NCBI GenBank assembly: GCA_015067145.1
Contig: SVNA01000001.1
Location: 124,001 to 188,000, forward strand
Origin: Oscillospiraceae bacterium
GTDB taxonomy: Bacteria; Bacillota; Clostridia; Oscillospirales; Ruminococcaceae
Reading direction: 5' to 3'
Length of the DNA: 64,000 nt
Below are positions 18,599-27,796 of this stretch, in pieces. The stretch's first letter is position 1; every line of letters starts with the position of its first letter. Under the pieces are notes generated by a model that did not search any database, had not been told where the DNA came from, and was given only the letters and a program-made list of their open reading frames with translations. The position numbers were made by a program, and so were the translations under genes.

Positions 18599-20548
18599 TT
18601 AAGCAAAGAACAGATAGATAACTGTTGCCACAAGACCTATACCAAACAGCAGAAGACTGTATGTAAGGCTTTCTGTAATGCTGAACGCCATCGCAGGTAT
18701 ACCCTTTTCTTCACGTGTCTTTTTACCTTCCCAGAATGTGTATGGAACCTTTGCATCACGGAAGAACAGTTTGCGGATGATAAGCAGCACAAACTCAGGA
18801 AATTTGTCAATTACCCTGCCGATAAAGCCGAATACATTTGGAAGAACTGTAAACACCAGTGGTTTCCACATAAGATTTTCCACTGTAAGTTTCTGATTCC
18901 AAGGATTAATGTATTTTTTGTCTTTGGTAATAACAGTAACCTGTGCAACAACAAAGTAAAGCACTGCACCGATTGCAAGGGAAATCACCGCACCTTTGAG
19001 GTTAACCCATGAGAAGTAATGAACTGCGTGGTCAAGAGCATGTACACCCATAAAGTCGCTTGTAAGAGCAGCCAGTTTGTCAAGTGTATAATGAGGCACA
19101 GCACCGAACACAAATATAAGAGCTGAAACCGCACCGATAACAACACTTGTACATCCGGAAACATATGCTTTGTGGAGATGCCATTCCTTTGTAGGATTCT
19201 TTACAAACAAGCAGATAAATAGTTTTGTCATATATGCCACCGTGAAACCACCGCTTACAAGGAAGATGATTTCGGCAAACTGGAAGAATCCTGTTGCTGC
19301 GTGTACTTCGTGAAGGAAATGGATTTTCTCCACAATACCTTCGTGAAGCAAAGTTTTGCTGATGTAACCATTGAAGAATGGTACACCCATAATACCGAGA
19401 GCAGCTGTGCCGAAACAAGCTGTGAGTACCTTTTTGCCTTTGCCAAAACCCTGAATTTCGTTCAGGTTAAGACTGTGAGTATTCTGATACACAATACCTG
19501 CACAGGTAAAGAGCACAAGCTTAATCATTGTATGGTTAATCATGTGCAGCACTGTGCCGTATGCAGCGATTGCACCGTGTTCACCAAGGAACTGTGTTAT
19601 AGCCACACCGATAACGATAAAGCCAATCTGTGACATTGAGGAATAAGCAAGTGTTTCCTTGAGGTTTACAGACATAAAGGCACACAAAGCACCGAAAAAC
19701 ATTGTGATAATGCCGATAACCAGCACAAACATTGCCCATTTTTCGTTGCCGTGCATTACGCGGCTTGTAACCACTATTGCTCCAAATACACCTGTTTTGA
19801 TAAGAATACCGGAAAGTGCCGCACTGGCCGGTGCAGGTGCTGCAGGGTGAGCCTTTGGCAGCCAGCCGTTAAGCGGGAACATACCTGCTTTTGCTGCAAA
19901 GCCAAAGAAGATGAGAAATGCAACAATAAACAGTGCATTTTCATTTTCAAACATAGCAGATGCAGAGGAAAGTTCGTCGATAACTGCTGTCCCTGTCACA
20001 GATGTAAGCCAGAATATACCGCCGAGTGTTGCAAGACCACCGATTACCGCTACAGACAGATAGCTGTTGCCTGCATCGATGGAGTCTTTGTCCTGATTGT
20101 GAACAACCAGAGGATAGCTTGCAAAAGACATGGCTTCAAAGAAGATGAATACTGTGTACAGGTCATTTGCAAGGAAGATTCCCAAAGTAGCACCGAATGT
20201 GATTGCCCAGAAGCTGTAGTATCTTCTGAGGTTCTGTGGTGCATGGTCAAAGTATTCATCAGAGAACACACTGGAACCAATCCAGATAAGGCTGGTTGCA
20301 AGAGCCTGAAGAATGCCGAAACCATTGATTTTAAAGTTCACCCCTACCCCTGCAAACCAGCTGATGGAAACAACCTGGCTGCTTACCATGGAGAGATTGA
20401 ACATCATATAGAGACATGCTGCAAATTCCACAACAGAAAGTACAACCATCATAATATTGAGTTTTTTGATATCCTTTACAGCAAACGGCACAAAGCCCAT
20501 AAGCATAGGAACAAAAACCATAAGCAAAAGAATAACTTTAATATCCAT
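18599..20548 (-). CDS. Mrp-type antiporter subunit, NuoL/MrpA-like (fourth pump)
   Basis: Largest of the four ion-translocating subunits, 649 residues. The core (about 1-500) has the antiporter pattern: glutamate in FIFFEAMSFASYP, lysine in FAAKAGMFPLNGWLPKAHP, lysine in GILIKTGVFGA, and lysine in NGYISKTLLHEG. The last ~150 residues add helices and a basic stretch (KYINPWNQK), as in NuoL/HyfB-like proteins. It lacks the DUF4040 and MbhE parts of classical MrpA; these are encoded by separate upstream genes. Last gene of the operon, two bases after the preceding pump gene. Confidence 0.85.
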   Translation of the reverse strand: MDIKVILLLMVFVPMLMGFVPFAVKDIKKLNIMMVVLSVVEFAACLYMMFNLSMVSSQVVSISWFAGVGVNFKINGFGILQALATSLIWIGSSVFSDEYFDHAPQNLRRYYSFWAITFGATLGIFLANDLYTVFIFFEAMSFASYPLVVHNQDKDSIDAGNSYLSVAVIGGLATLGGIFWLTSVTGTAVIDELSSASAMFENENALFIVAFLIFFGFAAKAGMFPLNGWLPKAHPAAPAPASAALSGILIKTGVFGAIVVTSRVMHGNEKWAMFVLVIGIITMFFGALCAFMSVNLKETLAYSSMSQIGFIVIGVAITQFLGEHGAIAAYGTVLHMINHTMIKLVLFTCAGIVYQNTHSLNLNEIQGFGKGKKVLTACFGTAALGIMGVPFFNGYISKTLLHEGIVEKIHFLHEVHAATGFFQFAEIIFLVSGGFTVAYMTKLFICLFVKNPTKEWHLHKAYVSGCTSVVIGAVSALIFVFGAVPHYTLDKLAALTSDFMGVHALDHAVHYFSWVNLKGAVISLAIGAVLYFVVAQVTVITKDKKYINPWNQKLTVENLMWKPLVFTVLPNVFGFIGRVIDKFPEFVLLIIRKLFFRDAKVPYTFWEGKKTREEKGIPAMAFSITESLTYSLLLFGIGLVATVIYLFFA

Positions 20549-20550
20549 AA

Positions 20551-22020
20551 TTAAAATACTCCTTTCGCTACTGTTTCAAGGAAATTGAACAAAGGTGTTG
20601 CCCAGAATGTTACAGACACCATTACAGCTGTGATAACTGCCATTGGTCCCCACAGTTTTGCAGGTGCTTCTTTAACATGGTCAAGACTTGCTCTGTCAAA
20701 ATCTTTTGATGGCAGGTATGCCTTTGTGATAATTTCCAGAAGATAAATCGCTGTCATAAATGCAGAGAACATCAGTGCACATACACCGATAAAAGGCAGA
20801 ATATTGTCTGCTCTCATCTCTCTCACTGCTGCTGTTGCCAGTGTAAATTTGGACAAAAAGCCTGCAAGCGGTGGAATACCGATGAGGGAAAGAGAAGAAA
20901 TTGTGAAGAGTGCAAAGGTTTTTGGCATTTTGATAGCAAAACCTTCGATATCATCCACAAATTCCTTGTGGTTTGTATAAAGAATTGCACCTGCTGTGTA
21001 GAACAGAACAATCTTTACAATACCGTGGAACAGCATATGGCTCATACTGCCTTTAAAACTGTCCGCTGTCATAAGAGTAATGCCGAAAACAATGTATGCC
21101 AGCTGGCTGACTGTGGAGTATGCAAGACGGCGTTTGAGATGACGGCTTTTCACCGCTGACCAGGAGCCGAAACATACTGTGATGATAGCCATAGTCATTA
21201 CCACATCCTGCACCCATGTTCCTCTGAGGAAATCCGGGCCGAAGAAGTAGTATGTTGTACGCATAATTGCAAATACACCCGCTTTAACAACTGCAACAGC
21301 GTGAAGAAGAGCTGTAACAGTAGTTGGGGCAACGGAAGCTGCAGGAAGCCAGCCGTGAAGCGGGAAAACTGCCGCTTTTACGCCGAAGCCCATAAACATA
21401 AACAGATATGCAAGCAGCAGAACAGGTTCGTTTACCGTTACAATGCCGCCGTAGCTGAATTCAAGGCTGCCGTTGTAAGCCAGCATAAGCATCATACCGA
21501 TAAAGGAAACGCTTGCACCGCCCACGGAGTAGATGAGATACTTTCTGCCAGCATAGTCTGCACGCTTGTCCATTGAATGTGTAACCAATGGAAGTGTGAT
21601 AAATGTAAGTGCCTCATAGCAGAGATACATTGTGAGCATATTTGCACTGAAAGCAAGACCGATTGTAACACCGAATGTCATAAGATAAAATGCGAAGAAT
21701 TTCTGCATTTTGCCTTCGTGATGCATATACTCGGAAGCATATATTGTAGCCAGTGGCCACAAAAAGCTTACCATTGCCGCAAATACACAGCCAAGGCCAT
21801 CTATTTTGAAAGTAATTCTCAGTGTATCAATAAAATTGAATACATTTACAGATGCACCACGCAATGTAAACAGCATTGCAAAAACTATAACACTGTTGAT
21901 TGCTGTGCAGATGATTGAATATTTTGTGCGTTTTTCGTCATTTTCAAATTTAATATGCAGTGACGCATAGCCCAGTGCCAAAGGAAGCAGTACAGGCAGT
22001 AAAACAAGATAATTATTCAT
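20551..22020 (-). CDS. Mrp-type antiporter subunit, NuoM/MrpD-like (third pump)
   Basis: A 489-residue membrane protein with about 14 helices, of the proton_antipo_M family. The functional charges are intact: glutamate in YLCYEALTFITLP, lysine in GVKAAVFPLHGWLPAA, lysine in AVVKAGVFAIMRT, and lysine in AGFLSKFTLATAA. AAGGAGG precedes the ATG. It differs clearly in sequence from its three paralogues, so this is an old set of pumps, not a recent duplication. Confidence 0.85.
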   Translation of the reverse strand: MNNYLVLLPVLLPLALGYASLHIKFENDEKRTKYSIICTAINSVIVFAMLFTLRGASVNVFNFIDTLRITFKIDGLGCVFAAMVSFLWPLATIYASEYMHHEGKMQKFFAFYLMTFGVTIGLAFSANMLTMYLCYEALTFITLPLVTHSMDKRADYAGRKYLIYSVGGASVSFIGMMLMLAYNGSLEFSYGGIVTVNEPVLLLAYLFMFMGFGVKAAVFPLHGWLPAASVAPTTVTALLHAVAVVKAGVFAIMRTTYYFFGPDFLRGTWVQDVVMTMAIITVCFGSWSAVKSRHLKRRLAYSTVSQLAYIVFGITLMTADSFKGSMSHMLFHGIVKIVLFYTAGAILYTNHKEFVDDIEGFAIKMPKTFALFTISSLSLIGIPPLAGFLSKFTLATAAVREMRADNILPFIGVCALMFSAFMTAIYLLEIITKAYLPSKDFDRASLDHVKEAPAKLWGPMAVITAVMVSVTFWATPLFNFLETVAKGVF

Positions 22021-22035
22021 ACGTCTGACCCCTCC

Positions 22036-23508
22036 TTAAATGCCAACTGATGCAACAATGCTGCCTATGATATCCATTACTGCAGTCGGGCATACACCGA
22101 TAACAAAGATAAGTGCTGTAAGGATAAGCATCGGTACAAACATTGTGGCATTGATATCGCTTTTTTCACAGATTTCCATATCCTTGTGTGCAAACATAGC
22201 CTTGCTGCTTACAGACCAGATATATCCTGCTGTGAGCAGTGCGGAAATCATAATTGTTACAAAACCGATAAATTCAAGAACTGCAAAGTTGCCGCTGAGG
22301 GCAGACTGTGCAAGATAGTATTTGCTGATAAACCCGCCTGTGAGCGGTACACCTGCAAGAGACATACCTGCAAGTGTGAAAAGAACAAAGGTTTTTGGCA
22401 TTGCTTTGCCAAGACCTGTCAGTTCATTTACATAAGCTCTGCCTGTTTTGTATGTAACTGCACCTGACGTGAGGAACAGAACATTTTTGGACAGAGCATG
22501 GAATATAATCTGCAGAATTGCACCTGCAAGACCAAGGGATGAAAGTGTCATAACGCCAAACACAGCATATGAAACCTGGCTGACACTGGAGTATGCCACA
22601 CGACGCTGGAAAAGCTTTTCCTTGTACGCCATCATAGAACCCATAAAGATTGTTGTGATGGAAAGTGCAAGTACTGCAAACTGAACCCAGCTGCCGCGGA
22701 GTACATCTGCACCAACAACAAAGTAAACTATTCTGATAACTGCAAGAACACCTGTTTTTGCAATGGCACCACTGAGCACAGCACTTGCAGGTGCAGGAGA
22801 CTGTACGTAAGCGTAAGGAATCCAGGAGTGCAGCGGGAACATACCTGCTTTACAGCTGAAACCAAAAATTGCGATAAATGTAATAAGTGCAACAAGTGGC
22901 ATTCTGCCGCCAAGTTCTCTCACAAGGCTGCCGCCTGCAACAAATTCTTTTGTGCCGATAAGGTCGCTGCCATAGAAAGCCATAATTGCAGCCAGACCGC
23001 AGAGAGCACCGAAGATAGAATAGTAAATATATTTTTTAGCTGCTGCAATGCTGTTTCTTGACTGATTGTTGAGTACAAACATAAAGCTTGTCAGACTCAT
23101 CATTTCAAAGAATGTATAGAATGTAAACGGGTTTGCTGCACAGGCAACACCTATAACAGCACCCAATGCCATAAGGTAAAAGCCCATAAAGCGTTTTACA
23201 TTTGGCTGTGTTTTGAAATATTCTCTGCTGTATATGCCTACAAGCAGCCAGATTGCCACAAACATTGTGGAGAATACTGCAGACAAAGCATCAACAGAAA
23301 ACGCGAGTGTCATACTCATCGGCAGACGGAGCATAGAACAGCCTTTGCCGAAGTTTACAATGTTGGAAACAACTGTAACTGCTGCTGTAAAAGCGATAAC
23401 TGCTGTGGAGAAGTTATTAACTTCTTTATATTCTTCAAACTTTGAAAACAGCAGTGCTGCACCCGAAAGAACAGGCAGTATAATTGCGAATATAATTAAA
23501 AATTCCAT
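22036..23508 (-). CDS. Mrp-type antiporter subunit, NuoM/MrpD-like (second pump)
   Basis: A 490-residue membrane protein of the proton_antipo_M family. Key charges are present: glutamate in YTFFEMMSLTSFMF, lysine in FSCKAGMFPLHSWIPYA, lysine in AIAKTGVLAVIRI, and lysine in GGFISKYYLAQSA. I start it at 23508, where GGAAGG lies 5 bases upstream; the longer reading runs back into the previous gene. It is 16 bases from the next pump gene. Confidence 0.85.
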   Translation of the reverse strand: MEFLIIFAIILPVLSGAALLFSKFEEYKEVNNFSTAVIAFTAAVTVVSNIVNFGKGCSMLRLPMSMTLAFSVDALSAVFSTMFVAIWLLVGIYSREYFKTQPNVKRFMGFYLMALGAVIGVACAANPFTFYTFFEMMSLTSFMFVLNNQSRNSIAAAKKYIYYSIFGALCGLAAIMAFYGSDLIGTKEFVAGGSLVRELGGRMPLVALITFIAIFGFSCKAGMFPLHSWIPYAYVQSPAPASAVLSGAIAKTGVLAVIRIVYFVVGADVLRGSWVQFAVLALSITTIFMGSMMAYKEKLFQRRVAYSSVSQVSYAVFGVMTLSSLGLAGAILQIIFHALSKNVLFLTSGAVTYKTGRAYVNELTGLGKAMPKTFVLFTLAGMSLAGVPLTGGFISKYYLAQSALSGNFAVLEFIGFVTIMISALLTAGYIWSVSSKAMFAHKDMEICEKSDINATMFVPMLILTALIFVIGVCPTAVMDIIGSIVASVGI

Positions 23509-23524
23509 ATCTACCTTCCTTTCC

Positions 23525-25009
23525 TTACAACAATCCCATACCAACTGTAATAACATCCATTACATTGCGGTAGAAGAGACCAAGTAAAACATTAGCAACA
23601 ATCAATACTGCCATTGCAAGGTTGTATGTGCCGGAATTTTTGCGTCTTTCCACCACTTCGCCCTCTGCTTTGGAGAATATGATTGAGATTACACGGATAT
23701 AGTAAACTGCGTTGAGCACTGTACTTACTGCAAGAGCAAACAGTGCAACCCACATTTTTGCACCCATACCCATTGCTGCCATATAAAGATAGTATTTAGC
23801 ACCAAAGCCTGCAAAGAAAGGAATACCAATCATGGACAAGCTGCCGATTAAAAACGCAACTGCAGCGATAGGATTGCGGTATGCCGCACCTTTAAGATGT
23901 CCAAAATCCTTTTTATGGTCACTTGCCGCTGCAAGACCGCCTGCAGCACTAAAGAGCATAGGTTTTGTAAGTGCGTGAACAATGATGTGGAAGCATGCAG
24001 CGATGAGACCTGCCATATTGCCGAGACCTATACCCATATAGATATAACCCATCTGTGCAACAGATGAGAAGGCAATCATACGTTTGATATGGTTTTCTTT
24101 TATAGCATCAAGAGAACCAATAATCATCGCCATAACAGCCATAACAAAAAGAATGTTTACCGCTTTTAATTCCACAATGATATCAAGACCAACTACCCTT
24201 ACAATAATCTTGATAAGCATAATGATGTAGCCTTTGAGAACAAGACCGGAAAGGATAGCACTGGATGCTGTCGTTGCACTGCCGTGTGCGTGGCTGAGCC
24301 ATGTATGGAACGGGAAAAGTGCACTTTTGATTGCCATTGCAACACATACAAGACCAAGAATTACTGTGAGAGGGATCTGGTAATCACCTGTCGCAAAAAT
24401 TCTCTGGATTGCTTCATGTGCAGGAACCATAAGCAGCTGGCCTGTAATGCCATATGTCAGCACGATGGAAAGCAGGAACAAACCGGAACCCAGCAGGCTC
24501 ATGATAAGATATCTCAGTGTTGCTGCAAGGGTTTTGCCGTTTTCCTTTGCCATAACGATTGCACAGGCAGAGATTGTGTTGATTTCAACAAAAACATAGG
24601 CTGTGAACAAGTCGTTTGTATAAATGAGTGCAAAGAGAGATGAAAGCAGGAGATTGATCATTATGTAGAAGAAATGAACATTTCTTGGCTTTACATCGTG
24701 GAAAATTTCAGCTTTGCCTGAAATAAGTGAACAGAGTGTCACAAAAGAGAACACTGTGCCCATAAGTGCTTCCAGAGGGCCAAAACGGATTTCGTTACCC
24801 CAAGGAGCAGGATAGTGACCCATCATAAAGGTAAAGTACTGAGGGTCGTTGATTAAAAACAGCAGCAGTGTGCCGTTAAGGATAAGTGTTGCTGTGATGA
24901 TTACTGTGTTGATGCGGAATGCCCATTTACCGTTAACCATAGAGGTGAGGATACCGCCGAACATTGTAATCAGTATACAGAAGAAAGGAAAGTTAGCTAT
25001 AAATGGCAT
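23525..25009 (-). CDS. mrpD: Mrp antiporter subunit D-like (first pump)
   Basis: A 494-residue NuoN/M-like membrane protein, in the position that MrpD has right after MrpC. Key charges: glutamate in YVFVEINTISACAI, lysine in AIKSALFPFHTWLSHAHG, lysine in GLVLKGYIIMLIK, and lysine in GFGAKYYLYMAAM. The ATG at 25009 has CAGGAGGA upstream and follows the mrpC stop by one base. Assigned as MrpD by order; the following two pumps could equally be called D. Confidence 0.87.
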   Translation of the reverse strand: MPFIANFPFFCILITMFGGILTSMVNGKWAFRINTVIITATLILNGTLLLFLINDPQYFTFMMGHYPAPWGNEIRFGPLEALMGTVFSFVTLCSLISGKAEIFHDVKPRNVHFFYIMINLLLSSLFALIYTNDLFTAYVFVEINTISACAIVMAKENGKTLAATLRYLIMSLLGSGLFLLSIVLTYGITGQLLMVPAHEAIQRIFATGDYQIPLTVILGLVCVAMAIKSALFPFHTWLSHAHGSATTASSAILSGLVLKGYIIMLIKIIVRVVGLDIIVELKAVNILFVMAVMAMIIGSLDAIKENHIKRMIAFSSVAQMGYIYMGIGLGNMAGLIAACFHIIVHALTKPMLFSAAGGLAAASDHKKDFGHLKGAAYRNPIAAVAFLIGSLSMIGIPFFAGFGAKYYLYMAAMGMGAKMWVALFALAVSTVLNAVYYIRVISIIFSKAEGEVVERRKNSGTYNLAMAVLIVANVLLGLFYRNVMDVITVGMGLL

Positions 25010-25010
25010 C

Positions 25011-25385
25011 TTAGTCTTCCTCCTGTCCAGCTCTGAACATAATTTCATCTATGTCCAGAGTATGATATTTTCTGTAAAGTTTCTGTACAAGAGACAGAGA
25101 GATAGCTGTTACACTTACTGAAACAACGATACCTGTGAGAACAAGGCTGCTTGGAATAGGGTTTATATATGTTTCCATTGCCAGATCGCCGTTTACAATA
25201 ATCGGTGCAAGTTTGCCGTGAATATACCCTTTTGCCGCAAGGAAAAGATAGATAGCTGTATCCATAATGTTGAGACCGATAATCTTTTTGATAAGATTAG
25301 GGTGAAGAAGCATTGTTGTAAAACCAATGCCAAACAGAATCATAGATGCAGCTTCGTAGTAGTTCACAAATAAATTAGGACCCAT
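25011..25385 (-). CDS. mrpC: Mrp antiporter subunit C (NuoK-like)
   Basis: A 124-residue, three-helix membrane protein of the MnhC/NuoK family. The conserved acid is in GLNIMDTAIYLFLAAKGY and the last helix has PSSLVLTGIVVSVSVTAISLSLV, the hallmark of MrpC. Starts at the base where mrpB ends, with AAAGGAGGA upstream. Sits between MnhB and the first pump, the classical order. Confidence 0.92.
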   Translation of the reverse strand: MGPNLFVNYYEAASMILFGIGFTTMLLHPNLIKKIIGLNIMDTAIYLFLAAKGYIHGKLAPIIVNGDLAMETYINPIPSSLVLTGIVVSVSVTAISLSLVQKLYRKYHTLDIDEIMFRAGQEED

Positions 25386-26284
25386 TATATTTCCTCCTTT
25401 GTGAATAATGCGTAGAAGCTGTACATTGTCATTGTTACAACAAAACCGACAGCTATGTTAAGTGGCAGGATAATGCCTGCAGACATAATTCTGCCTGGTG
25501 TGCCCGGAGAAATTATTGAATGCAGATGGTTTGCACCTGTAAAGAAGGAGTATCCTTTTGCAACTGCATAGAATGTAAGGGATACAAAAGTTACAATTTT
25601 GATGAGTTTTTCTGTAAGAATAGGTCTTGCCCTTCTGTAACCGAATGCGGATGAGAACAGGATGAGGCTTGCACCCATAATGGCACCGCCGGAGAAACCG
25701 CCGCCCGGTGAAAGATGGCCGTTGAGTACAACATAGACACCAAGCATAAGGTTAAACGGTACAAGTACCATTGCAAGCTGCTTGAGAACAGGGTCACGTT
25801 TAGGGTTATAATTCTGAAGAGTTTCTTCACCTTTACCCTTTTTGCCCTTTTTCATGAGCATCATAACGCTGCATGCTGCTACAAAAAGCACACAGCTTTC
25901 GCCGAAGGTATCGAATGCACGATAGTCCAGAATAACGCCTGCAACAATATTTACAGCACCTGTTTCTTCCATACCATGTTCGATGTATCTTTCTGTAACT
26001 TCGTTGTTTGCAGGGTTGCCTGCTTCGCCATAAGGGGGCAGATATGAAACTGTAAGCAACAGTGTAAAGATAATACAGCCTGCAACAAGAGATGCTATGG
26101 CAGCATATACGCCTTTAAAAAGTCTGTAGCTGTTTCTGTCGTGCCATTCTGTATATCTCTCAGCCAGAGGTTTTTCTTCATGGCTGGTTTCTCTGCGTAC
26201 TTCAGTTTCCTTTACTTTTGGTTCAAAGGAAACTTCGCCGTCCATAAAACGCCTGAAAGCGGTGATGTATCTGTTATTCTTCAT
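25385..26284 (-). CDS. mrpB: Mrp antiporter MbhE-MnhB fusion subunit
   Basis: A 299-residue membrane protein. Residues ~1-55 are charged and cytoplasmic; a helix follows (~58-80); about 100-145 is the MbhE-like part with VILDYRAFDTFGESCVLFVA, which in Bacillus is the tail of MrpA; about 165-298 is the MnhB domain with GHLSPGGGFSGGAIMGAS and PGTPGRIMSAG. So it fuses a MrpA tail piece with MrpB. GAGGAGG lies 9 bases before the ATG at 26284; another ATG at 26293 directly abuts the ribosome site. It overlaps the DUF4040 gene. Confidence 0.87.
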   Translation of the reverse strand: MKNNRYITAFRRFMDGEVSFEPKVKETEVRRETSHEEKPLAERYTEWHDRNSYRLFKGVYAAIASLVAGCIIFTLLLTVSYLPPYGEAGNPANNEVTERYIEHGMEETGAVNIVAGVILDYRAFDTFGESCVLFVAACSVMMLMKKGKKGKGEETLQNYNPKRDPVLKQLAMVLVPFNLMLGVYVVLNGHLSPGGGFSGGAIMGASLILFSSAFGYRRARPILTEKLIKIVTFVSLTFYAVAKGYSFFTGANHLHSIISPGTPGRIMSAGIILPLNIAVGFVVTMTMYSFYALFTKEEI

Positions 26285-26534
26285 CAGGTTCATCCTCCTC
26301 TTTAAGCTGATTTACGTTTTTGAGTGTTATGTAGAACAGAACACCTGTAACGCCTGCACCTACTGCAGCTTCTGTGATTGCAAGGTCAGGAGAACGGAGA
26401 ATCAACCATACAACACACATAATTGCACTGTAGGATTCAAATATAACTACAGATGAAAACAAATTTTTCGTAAAGCATGTGGCAACAGCACATACAATAA
26501 GAAATACAAGCAGTACAATCTCAAATGTTATCAT
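26274..26534 (-). CDS. DUF4040 / MbhD-like subunit (detached MrpA C-terminal part)
   Basis: An 86-residue, three-helix protein with the DUF4040 signature: SPDLAITEAAVGAGVTGVLFYITL, here seen as LRSPDLAITEAAVGAG followed by VTGVLFYITL. In Bacillus this segment is inside MrpA; in archaeal Mbh hydrogenases it is the separate subunit MbhD, as here. It overlaps mrpG by 14 bases and the next gene by 11 bases, showing tight translational coupling. Acidic tail KEEDEPDEE. Confidence 0.85.
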   Translation of the reverse strand: MITFEIVLLVFLIVCAVATCFTKNLFSSVVIFESYSAIMCVVWLILRSPDLAITEAAVGAGVTGVLFYITLKNVNQLKEEDEPDEE

Positions 26535-26844
26535 GACGCACTACCTCACATTCATCCAGAATATTTTCGTTGGCAATAGCTTCTGTTCTTGCAAGAAAAT
26601 GTGTACACACAGGGCTTGCAACCCAGAAGAAGATAATCATAATAATAAGCTTTACGCTTATCATGTTTATACCCACCTTGATTATAAGGCCAATAAGAAC
26701 CAGAATAGCACCCATAGTGTCAGCTGTTGCACCAACCTGCATACGGTTGAGAACATAGTTGAAACGGAAGTTGCCGATGAGTGCAGTTATAATTACATTT
26801 ACACCCGCCAGAATAAAAAGTGCGGAAAGTATAAGTCTTATCAT
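26521..26844 (-). CDS. mrpG: Mrp antiporter subunit G
   Basis: A 107-residue membrane protein of the MnhG family, with the conserved NRMQVGATADTMGAILVLIG segment between helices two and three. Start at 26844: AAGGAGG is 9 bases upstream and the ATG follows the mrpF stop by one base. The longer reading upstream overlaps mrpF in another frame and is not credible. Confidence 0.9.
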   Translation of the reverse strand: MIRLILSALFILAGVNVIITALIGNFRFNYVLNRMQVGATADTMGAILVLIGLIIKVGINMISVKLIIMIIFFWVASPVCTHFLARTEAIANENILDECEVVRHDNI

Positions 26845-26845
26845 A

Positions 26846-27187
26846 TTACTCTGCCTCCTTTTCTGCTTCGCTGACCTGTTCTTTGATATTTTTAAGGTCG
26901 TTTGCCTTATCTTTATGATGGCTTCTGAGATATGCCTTGCACAAAATAACAACCGATACAAAGCCGAGAACCGCATAGATAAGTGCCATATCAACAATAT
27001 AGTTTTCGCCCTGCATGACAGCAATAAAGCTGATAAACAGCATTACAACTGTACTGATACTGTTTACAGCCAGAATTCTGTCGGAAAAATGAGGGCCGAG
27101 AATTGTTCTGATAAAGTAGCCGAACACAACAAGTGCCAGCACAATAAGCATAACAATAACAAAACCGTCATAAATTTTAACAGCCAC
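26846..27187 (-). CDS. mrpF: Mrp antiporter subunit F
   Basis: A 113-residue, three-helix protein of the MnhF family, with the conserved LGPHFSDRILAVNSISTVV and YIVDMALIYAVLGFVSVV stretches and a charged C-terminal tail. The start is a GTG with GGAGG 9 bases upstream, overlapping the end of mrpE by 11 bases. Confidence 0.9.
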   Translation of the reverse strand: MAVKIYDGFVIVMLIVLALVVFGYFIRTILGPHFSDRILAVNSISTVVMLFISFIAVMQGENYIVDMALIYAVLGFVSVVILCKAYLRSHHKDKANDLKNIKEQVSEAEKEAE

Positions 27188-27650
27188 AGCAGTTCCCCTC
27201 CATAATCTTAAGCATTTTTATAAAAACAGAATCTTCAATGCCTTCTGCAAGTGTATAGTCCAGTGCATGAACACAAAAATGATTGTCATTCACATCCACA
27301 GTGATTGTGCCAGGTGTAAGTGTGATTGAGTTCGCCAGAACAAAGCGGAGGAATTCGCTTTCTATATCAACATCAAAAAACACCATCTGTGGCTGAATTT
27401 CGATTTTTTTACTGTATACACGTTTGTACACCGCAATGGCAGATTTGAATATCTCGATAACCAGCACTACAAAGTATGTAAGAATCCAGATTGTATTTCT
27501 GGCAACACACAATTCATATCTTGGTGAATAGTCGAGATATTTGCACATAAACCAGAAAATTGCAGCGGCAATCACAACCCCGAATACAAGAATTTCTGCT
27601 GTAATTTTGCCGTTGAGAATTATCCAGAACAACAGTAATAAAATGTACAT
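27177..27650 (-). CDS. mrpE: Mrp antiporter subunit E
   Basis: A 157-residue protein of the MnhE family: two to three N-terminal helices, then a cytoplasmic domain with the family motif FVLANSITLTPGTITVDV and HALDYTLAEGI. TAGGAGA lies 8 bases before the ATG. First gene of the antiporter operon, following a palindrome and a hairpin in the upstream region. C-terminus ends in an odd NCCGC. Confidence 0.9.
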   Translation of the reverse strand: MYILLLLFWIILNGKITAEILVFGVVIAAAIFWFMCKYLDYSPRYELCVARNTIWILTYFVVLVIEIFKSAIAVYKRVYSKKIEIQPQMVFFDVDIESEFLRFVLANSITLTPGTITVDVNDNHFCVHALDYTLAEGIEDSVFIKMLKIMEGNCCGC

Positions 27651-27681
27651 TTCTTTCTCCTAACCTAAATTTATATAAATC

Positions 27682-27706
27682 GGTTTTATCAGAATTCGAT
27701 AAAACC
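27682..27706. promoter_or_regulatory. Palindrome in the mrp operon upstream region
   Basis: Perfect 9-bp arms GGTTTTATC and GATAAAACC around a 7-base centre holding GAATTC, about 32 bases before mrpE. It has no T run, so an operator or mRNA 5' hairpin is more likely than a terminator. I could not place a good promoter around it. Confidence 0.4.
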
Positions 27707-27738
27707 AAATTAAATTGCAAACCATTTAAAACGATTTA

Positions 27739-27772
27739 AATCCGTGCAAGCACAAACGCACCTGCACGGATT
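27739..27772 (-). terminator. Hairpin between DUF1622 gene and mrp operon
   Basis: Perfect 10-bp arms AATCCGTGCA and TGCACGGATT with a 14-base loop. On the minus strand it is followed by TTTAAATCGTTTT, a partial T tract. It probably separates the tal-DUF1622 unit from mrp. Confidence 0.55.
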
Positions 27773-27796
27773 AATTTTTTTCAGTATTGAAGAGAC

